Positions 59,612 through 64,000 of a stretch of DNA of 64,000 nt are shown here, one piece after another; position 1 is the stretch's first letter, and each line of letters begins with the position of its first letter. The DNA is taken from positions 62,001-126,000 of the forward strand of contig NZ_JAOCKJ010000001.1 in the NCBI RefSeq assembly GCF_029844725.1, written 5' to 3'. A program made the position numbers and the translations under genes. Source of the DNA: Pantoea sp. GD03673. GTDB lineage: Bacteria > Pseudomonadota > Gammaproteobacteria > Enterobacterales > Enterobacteriaceae. Below the pieces are notes generated by a model, which saw only the letters and a program-made list of their open reading frames with translations, did no database searches and was not told the DNA's origin.

Positions 59612-60376
59612 TTATGCCTGTTTCGGCTGACCGTTTGAGGCGGTAATTCCGCCATCAACCGGCAAATTGACGCCGGTAATATAGCTGGCTTCATCGCTGG
59701 CAATAAAAACAATTGCACGGGCGATATCATCTGCTTCACCGGCACGGCGCAGCGGGATTCGATCGTAAAAACGTTCCAGCAGCGCCTGATCCTGTTTGGT
59801 ATCTTCGGTCAGATCGGTAAAGGTAAAGCCGGGACAGATCGCATTGACCCGCACGCCATCCGCGCCGTAGTCCATCGCCAGCGCACGGGTGAAGTTGGTA
59901 ATCGCCCCTTTAGCTGCGTTGTAAATGCTCATACCCCAGTCACCGCCTAAGCCGGAAACGGACGAAATGTTAACGACGTTGCCTTTGCTCTTCAGCAGCG
60001 CTGGCATGAAGTAGTGTACGCCGTGGAAAACGCCGTCAAGGTCAGTTTTCATCAGGGTTTTCCATGCATCGAGATCAACTTCATGGATGCGGCCCTGCAC
60101 GATAACGCCCGCGTTATTCACCAGCACGTCAACACGGCCATACTTCTGCAGCACCGTTTCTGACAGCTGTTTAACCTGCTCAGCGTCTGAGACATCGCAG
60201 GCCGCCACCAGATGATCGCCTGAGGTCATTTCAGCCAGCGTCGCTTCCAGTTTCTGTCGGGTGCGTCCCACCAGCACTACCGATGCCCCTTCTTCAGCGA
60301 AACGTTTCGCGCTGGCTTCGCCGATGCCGGACCCGGCACCTGTCACAACCACAACCTTCTGTGTAAATCTGGACAT
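59612..60376 (-). CDS. Short-chain dehydrogenase/reductase
   Basis: 254 residues, classical SDR. NAD(P)-binding TGAGSGIGEA (about 12-21), structural NNAG (LVNNAGVIV), catalytic Ser in NISSVSG, Tyr and Lys in IYNAAKGA, and C-terminal ITGVNLPVDGG. The absence of a basic residue directly after the glycine motif leaves cofactor choice open; VLVGRTRQKL could favour NADP. Substrate unknown; similar to acetoin or butanediol dehydrogenases and to 3-oxoacyl reductases in general form. Confidence 0.85.
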   Translation of the reverse strand: MSRFTQKVVVVTGAGSGIGEASAKRFAEEGASVVLVGRTRQKLEATLAEMTSGDHLVAACDVSDAEQVKQLSETVLQKYGRVDVLVNNAGVIVQGRIHEVDLDAWKTLMKTDLDGVFHGVHYFMPALLKSKGNVVNISSVSGLGGDWGMSIYNAAKGAITNFTRALAMDYGADGVRVNAICPGFTFTDLTEDTKQDQALLERFYDRIPLRRAGEADDIARAIVFIASDEASYITGVNLPVDGGITASNGQPKQA

Positions 60377-60438
60377 TATGCCTCCTTATCAGCATCAATT
60401 CTCACTGTTAACAACCGCTTAAGCCTGGCAGCGATCCT

Positions 60439-60472
60439 CAAAAAGACAAGCGCAGCGCGAAATGCGCTGCGC
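60439..60472 (-). terminator. Terminator after glgX
   Basis: A perfect 9-bp stem gcgcagcgc / gcgctgcgc, loop gaaat, with A-rich sequence on its left (T-rich for the minus strand). It lies 25 bases past the glgX stop. Confidence 0.6.
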
Positions 60473-60496
60473 CTGATGTGTAGCCGTATGCGGTGA

Positions 60497-62572
60497 TCAG
60501 GGGCGTCTGAACAGCGCGAAGCTGCGTCCTTCCAGCTCGAAGTCCTTCTCTTTGGTGATCACCAGACCCCGCTTTGCCACATCGCTGGTGGTCAGCTCCA
60601 GCACCCATCCACCCTCGCCGAACTGCGGGATACGGAAGGGCACATTGCCTTCAAACGGGTTAAGCAGCATCAGGACGTCATGCCAGATACCTTCCTCCGT
60701 CTGAAGATCCGGCCGGCCGATATAGACGCCCAGCGTTGAGCCTTCATCCCACTGCTCACTCTGCTGGAAGCCGCCACCGGCGTTGAACCACTTAATATCC
60801 ATGCCGTCACGCCAGTTTTCACGGCGCAGTAACGGCTGCTCAGCACGCAGTGTCAGGATCTGACGGGTGAACGCGCGCAGCGCTTCAGCGGATTCCGGCA
60901 GGTTATCCCAGTGTACCCAGGAGATTTCACTGTCCTGACAGTAGCCATTGTTGTTGCCCATCTGGCTGCGGCCAAACTCGTCACCCGCCAGCAGCATTGG
61001 CGTGCCGTGGGAGAAGATCAGCGTAGCGAGGAAGTTACGCTTCTGACGTTCGCGCACGGCATTAATGCCCTCGTCATCGGTCGGGCCTTCGACGCCGTAG
61101 TTGTAAGAGCGGTTATCGTTGTGGCCATCGTTGTTATCTTCTCCATTCTCATCGTTATGTTTGTCGTTGTACGACACCAGATCGTTGAGGGTGAAGCCGT
61201 CGTGTGCGGTAATGAAGTTGACGCTGGCCCACGGACGACGACCGTGCTGGTCGTAAAGGTCGCCGGAGCCCAGCAGGCGGGCGGCGAAGTCGGTGGAGAC
61301 GTTGTTGCCTTTCCAGTAGTCACGCACCGTGTCGCGGTACTGGTCGTTCCATTCTGCCCAGCCTGGCGGGAAACTGCCCACCTGATAGCCGCCAGGACCA
61401 ATATCCCAGGGCTCGCCAATCAGCTTTTTCTGCGACAGGATCGGGTCCTGCATCACAGCATCAAAGAAGCCGCCACGGGGATCGAAGCCGTCGGGTTCGC
61501 GACCCAGAATAGTGCCGAGGTCGAAACGGAAACCGTCGATATGCATCGACTCAGACCAGTAGCGCAGTGAGTCGAGCACCATCTGCAGCACACGCGGATG
61601 CGAGGTGTTCACGGTGTTGCCGGTGCCGGTGTCGTTGATGTAATAACGATGCTGGTCTGGCATCGTGCGGTAATAGGAGAAGTTATCGATGCCTTTAAAT
61701 GACAGCGTCGGACCCAGCTCATTGCCCTCGGCGGTGTGGTTGTAAACCACGTCCAGAATCACCTCAATCCCGGCATCGTGGAAGGCGCGCACCATATCGC
61801 GGAAGCCCTGAATGCCGCGCGGCCCGAAGTAGCGGGTGGCGGGCGCAAAAAAGCCCAGCGTGTTGTAGCCCCAGAAGTTTTTCAGCCCCTTATCCAGCAG
61901 GTGCTGATCGTCCGGGAACCAGTGTACCGGCAGCAGCTCAACAGAGGTAATGCCCAGACTTTTGATGTAGTCGACGGTCGCTTTGTGACCCATACCGTCA
62001 AAGGTGCCGCGCAGCGCTGGCGGCAGTGCGGTATTGAGCTGCGTAAACCCTTTCACGTGCGTTTCATAAATGACGGTTTTCGGCCACGGCACATGTGGAC
62101 GGTTGTTGTCCTGCCAGTCGAATTCGTTGGGATCGATCACCCGGCACTTTGGCGTAAACGGGGCGCTGTCGCGGGTGTCAAACGTCAGATCTTTATCGTC
62201 GTGATAGAGATCGTACGCGAAGTGCGCCTCGTTCCAGGCGATATCGCCCGCCAGTTCACGGGCGTACGGGTCGAGCAGCAACTTGTTGGGGTTAAAGCGA
62301 TGACCATTTTCCGGGTCATACGCGCCATAGACGCGATAGCCATAGAGCGCGCCGGGCTTCAGGCCCGGAATATAGCCGTGCCACACTTCATGGGTATATT
62401 CCGGCAGGTCCAGCCGGGCAATTTCCGTTTTGCCGCTGGGATCGTACAGACAGAGTTCAACCCGCTCGGCGTGGGCGCTGAACAGGGCAAAGTTCACGCC
62501 CTGACCATCAAAATTGGCCCCCAGCAAATGACTGTAACCCGCCGTAATTTCAAAACGCTGACTGTTTGACAT
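60497..62572 (-). CDS. glgX: Glycogen debranching enzyme GlgX/TreX
   Basis: 691 residues (E. coli GlgX 657). GH13 isoamylase-type enzyme that cuts alpha-1,6 branches. N-terminal CBM48 (about 10-110), then the catalytic barrel: DVVYNHTAEG, nucleophile Asp351 in DGFRFDLG, acid/base Glu387 in GEPWD and His457-Asp458 in ITAHDG; a C-terminal beta domain. An Asn/Asp/His-rich insertion (HNDENGEDNNDGHND) follows the active site. It is downstream of treY on the same strand with 57 bases between, so here it probably supplies linear maltodextrins to TreY/TreZ for trehalose. Confidence 0.93.
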   Translation of the reverse strand: MSNSQRFEITAGYSHLLGANFDGQGVNFALFSAHAERVELCLYDPSGKTEIARLDLPEYTHEVWHGYIPGLKPGALYGYRVYGAYDPENGHRFNPNKLLLDPYARELAGDIAWNEAHFAYDLYHDDKDLTFDTRDSAPFTPKCRVIDPNEFDWQDNNRPHVPWPKTVIYETHVKGFTQLNTALPPALRGTFDGMGHKATVDYIKSLGITSVELLPVHWFPDDQHLLDKGLKNFWGYNTLGFFAPATRYFGPRGIQGFRDMVRAFHDAGIEVILDVVYNHTAEGNELGPTLSFKGIDNFSYYRTMPDQHRYYINDTGTGNTVNTSHPRVLQMVLDSLRYWSESMHIDGFRFDLGTILGREPDGFDPRGGFFDAVMQDPILSQKKLIGEPWDIGPGGYQVGSFPPGWAEWNDQYRDTVRDYWKGNNVSTDFAARLLGSGDLYDQHGRRPWASVNFITAHDGFTLNDLVSYNDKHNDENGEDNNDGHNDNRSYNYGVEGPTDDEGINAVRERQKRNFLATLIFSHGTPMLLAGDEFGRSQMGNNNGYCQDSEISWVHWDNLPESAEALRAFTRQILTLRAEQPLLRRENWRDGMDIKWFNAGGGFQQSEQWDEGSTLGVYIGRPDLQTEEGIWHDVLMLLNPFEGNVPFRIPQFGEGGWVLELTTSDVAKRGLVITKEKDFELEGRSFALFRRP

Positions 62573-62629
62573 TTATGCCTCGTTATTCAATGTACAGATT
62601 GACGCGTAATAAAAAGATGCCTTCGGATG

Positions 62630-64000
62630 TCACTGTGCCACCAGCACGGCGCACCACTGAGACGCCAGCGCTGAAAGCGACAACGTCTCACCTGCATCAA
62701 GGGTTTTACCGCTCAGCACATCCCGATAGCGGCGCTGGCCGAGTGCGGCGGGCAGGGCGATATGCGTATCAGCCCAGCGTGACGCGGGAGGATGATCGAG
62801 GTTCTCAGGCAGCGCGTTAAACACCCGGCGTGAGACAATGACAATCACCGCCTGATCCTGGCGGGTGCGGGCAAAGGCGAGCACCTTATCCTGCTGCTCC
62901 CCCGCAGCCGACAGCGCCAGATAGCCCCCCTGGCGGAACAGTTCAGGCTGCTGCTGACGCAGCGCCAGCAGTTTGACAATTGCCTGCTGATTGACCTGAC
63001 CCCGCAGCCAGTGCGCCTCACTGCCGTCCTGCTGTGGCGCGTTAAGCATCGCCGCCAGCGCATCGAAGTCGGGTTCACGGCGGTTATCGGGATCGACCAG
63101 GCTGAAGTCCAGCGCCTCGCTGCCCTGGTAAATATCGGGCACACCAGGGGCGGTAAGCTTCACTACGGTCTGGGTCAGGCTGTTGACCAGTCCGGCACGC
63201 AGGAAGGGGTGCAGCGACTGACAGAAATCATTCAGGAAGGCGCTGTTGGCGGGCGCAAGCAGATGACGGGCATAGCTCAGCACCGCCTCTTCATAGGCAT
63301 CGTTGTTGTCAGCCCAGTCGGTGCGCAGTTTGGCTTCACGCATCGCTTTCTCAACATAAACCACAAAGCGGGCTTCCAGCGCCGCCAGACCTTCCGCATC
63401 CTGCGGCTGCAGGGTGGTTGGCCAGACGCCCGCCAGGGCTTCATACAGCATCCACTCCACGGCCGGTTCCGGTGCCGCGCCATCTTTCAGGCGAACGACG
63501 TGATCCTGGTTCATCTCCCGCCAGCGGCTCACACACGCTGCCCAGCGCTCTGGCGCTTCGGTCAGGGTATAAAGCCGCGCACGGGCATCTTCGCCGCGCT
63601 TGGTGTCGTGCGTTGAGGTGCCCGACAGCGCATCGGGCTGATGTTCGCGCCGCGCCTGCATCTCCGCATGGAACTGATCCAGCGAGAAGTGGCGTGCCAG
63701 CGGTTCAGCGCCGACTTCATTCAGCGCCAGCGCCATGTGCTGACGGAAGAAAAGCGTGTCCTCTACCGATTTCGCCATCAGCGGTCCGGTCAGCTGCTGG
63801 AAGCGGGTGCGGAACTGCGTGGCATCATCGCGAGCAGCGTCGGCAGTCTCAGCACGCAGAATATGGGTCAGGAAGTCGAGCGCCTGACTGTCGGGCGCAT
63901 GGTCACTGGCTTTGACCTCGCTGACCACCTGTTCCAGCAGCGTGGTGTCCGCAGGCGTCAGGCCTTCCGGCGTGCCGTAGGTGCGGTAAACCGGGAAAGC
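62630..64000 (-). CDS. treY: Malto-oligosyltrehalose synthase TreY, C-terminal part
   Basis: The gene runs off the right edge in an open frame; 456 residues are present of a family length of about 840-900. The edge residues read AFPVYRTYGTPEGLTP, a MTSase hallmark, and the visible part has TPGVPDIYQGSE-type KLTAPGVPDIYQGSEALDFSLVDPDNRR and GTSTHDTKRGEDARAR. TreY turns the reducing end of a maltodextrin into a trehalosyl unit, which TreZ then cuts off; treZ is not in view and may lie further right. Confidence 0.93.
   Translation of the reverse strand, partial: AFPVYRTYGTPEGLTPADTTLLEQVVSEVKASDHAPDSQALDFLTHILRAETADAARDDATQFRTRFQQLTGPLMAKSVEDTLFFRQHMALALNEVGAEPLARHFSLDQFHAEMQARREHQPDALSGTSTHDTKRGEDARARLYTLTEAPERWAACVSRWREMNQDHVVRLKDGAAPEPAVEWMLYEALAGVWPTTLQPQDAEGLAALEARFVVYVEKAMREAKLRTDWADNNDAYEEAVLSYARHLLAPANSAFLNDFCQSLHPFLRAGLVNSLTQTVVKLTAPGVPDIYQGSEALDFSLVDPDNRREPDFDALAAMLNAPQQDGSEAHWLRGQVNQQAIVKLLALRQQQPELFRQGGYLALSAAGEQQDKVLAFARTRQDQAVIVIVSRRVFNALPENLDHPPASRWADTHIALPAALGQRRYRDVLSGKTLDAGETLSLSALASQWCAVLVAQ

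Overview
The window reads as chromosomal backbone of an enterobacterium of the Erwiniaceae, most likely Pantoea or a close relative. From 1 to about 54 kb the gene order follows, with local gaps, the E. coli K-12 segment from ydiY-thrS to slyB-anmK, and most proteins have the lengths and signature residues of their E. coli counterparts. The Pantoea assignment is an inference from protein resemblance, the missing E. coli genes and the treY-glgX pair at the right edge; I could not run a search.

Layout. 1-4 kb: ydiY (partial), then the translation operon thrS-infC-rpmI-rplT with a tRNA-like thrS operator and an AUU start for infC. 4-8 kb: pheM leader peptide, attenuator, pheS-pheT-ihfA. 8-11 kb: vitamin B12 importer parts btuC, btuE, btuD, then nlpC. 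11-16 kb: ydiV/rflP, selO, and on the minus strand aroH and ppsR. 16-23 kb: ppsA, the small RNA rprA with an Rcs box, ydiK and ydiJ. 23-30 kb: an unrecognised gene under a Fur box, then sufABCDSE. 30-33.4 kb: ldtE, lpp, pykF and three tandem tRNA-Val(GAC) genes. 33.5-42 kb: mdtK, ribE, cfa, punC/punR, purR, ynhF, mepH. 42-54 kb: grxD, rnt, gloA-nemA-nemR, ydhL, ydhF, sodC, an unrecognised lipoprotein, ydhKJI, slyA, slyB, anmK. 54-64 kb: synteny with E. coli ends. This part holds a DUF4060-like gene, a BLUF-EAL photoreceptor, a GNAT acetyltransferase, a TetR-MFS pair, two orphan small proteins, an SDR dehydrogenase, glgX and the 3' part of treY.

How the genes work together. Three blocks are translation or transcription-architecture genes under autogenous control: thrS by its anticodon-mimic leader, infC by its start codon, pheST by attenuation. 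ppsA and pykF, which run the PEP/pyruvate step in opposite directions, each have a Cra-like operator. purR, its box upstream of itself, a second PurR-like box between ydiK and ydiJ, and the punR/punC purine nucleoside transport pair give the middle a purine theme. suf, grxD, sodC, nemRA-gloA and btuE serve iron-sulfur, redox and electrophile stress. lpp, ldtE, mepH, nlpC, anmK, slyB and rprA belong to the cell envelope.

I saw no insertion sequence, prophage, integrase or CRISPR array. The most interesting items are the BLUF-EAL protein that keeps all catalytic EAL residues, the unknown Fur-box gene beside suf, the cysteine-rich orphan at 59.2 kb, and the structured gaps at 35.8-36.1 kb and 58.7-58.9 kb.
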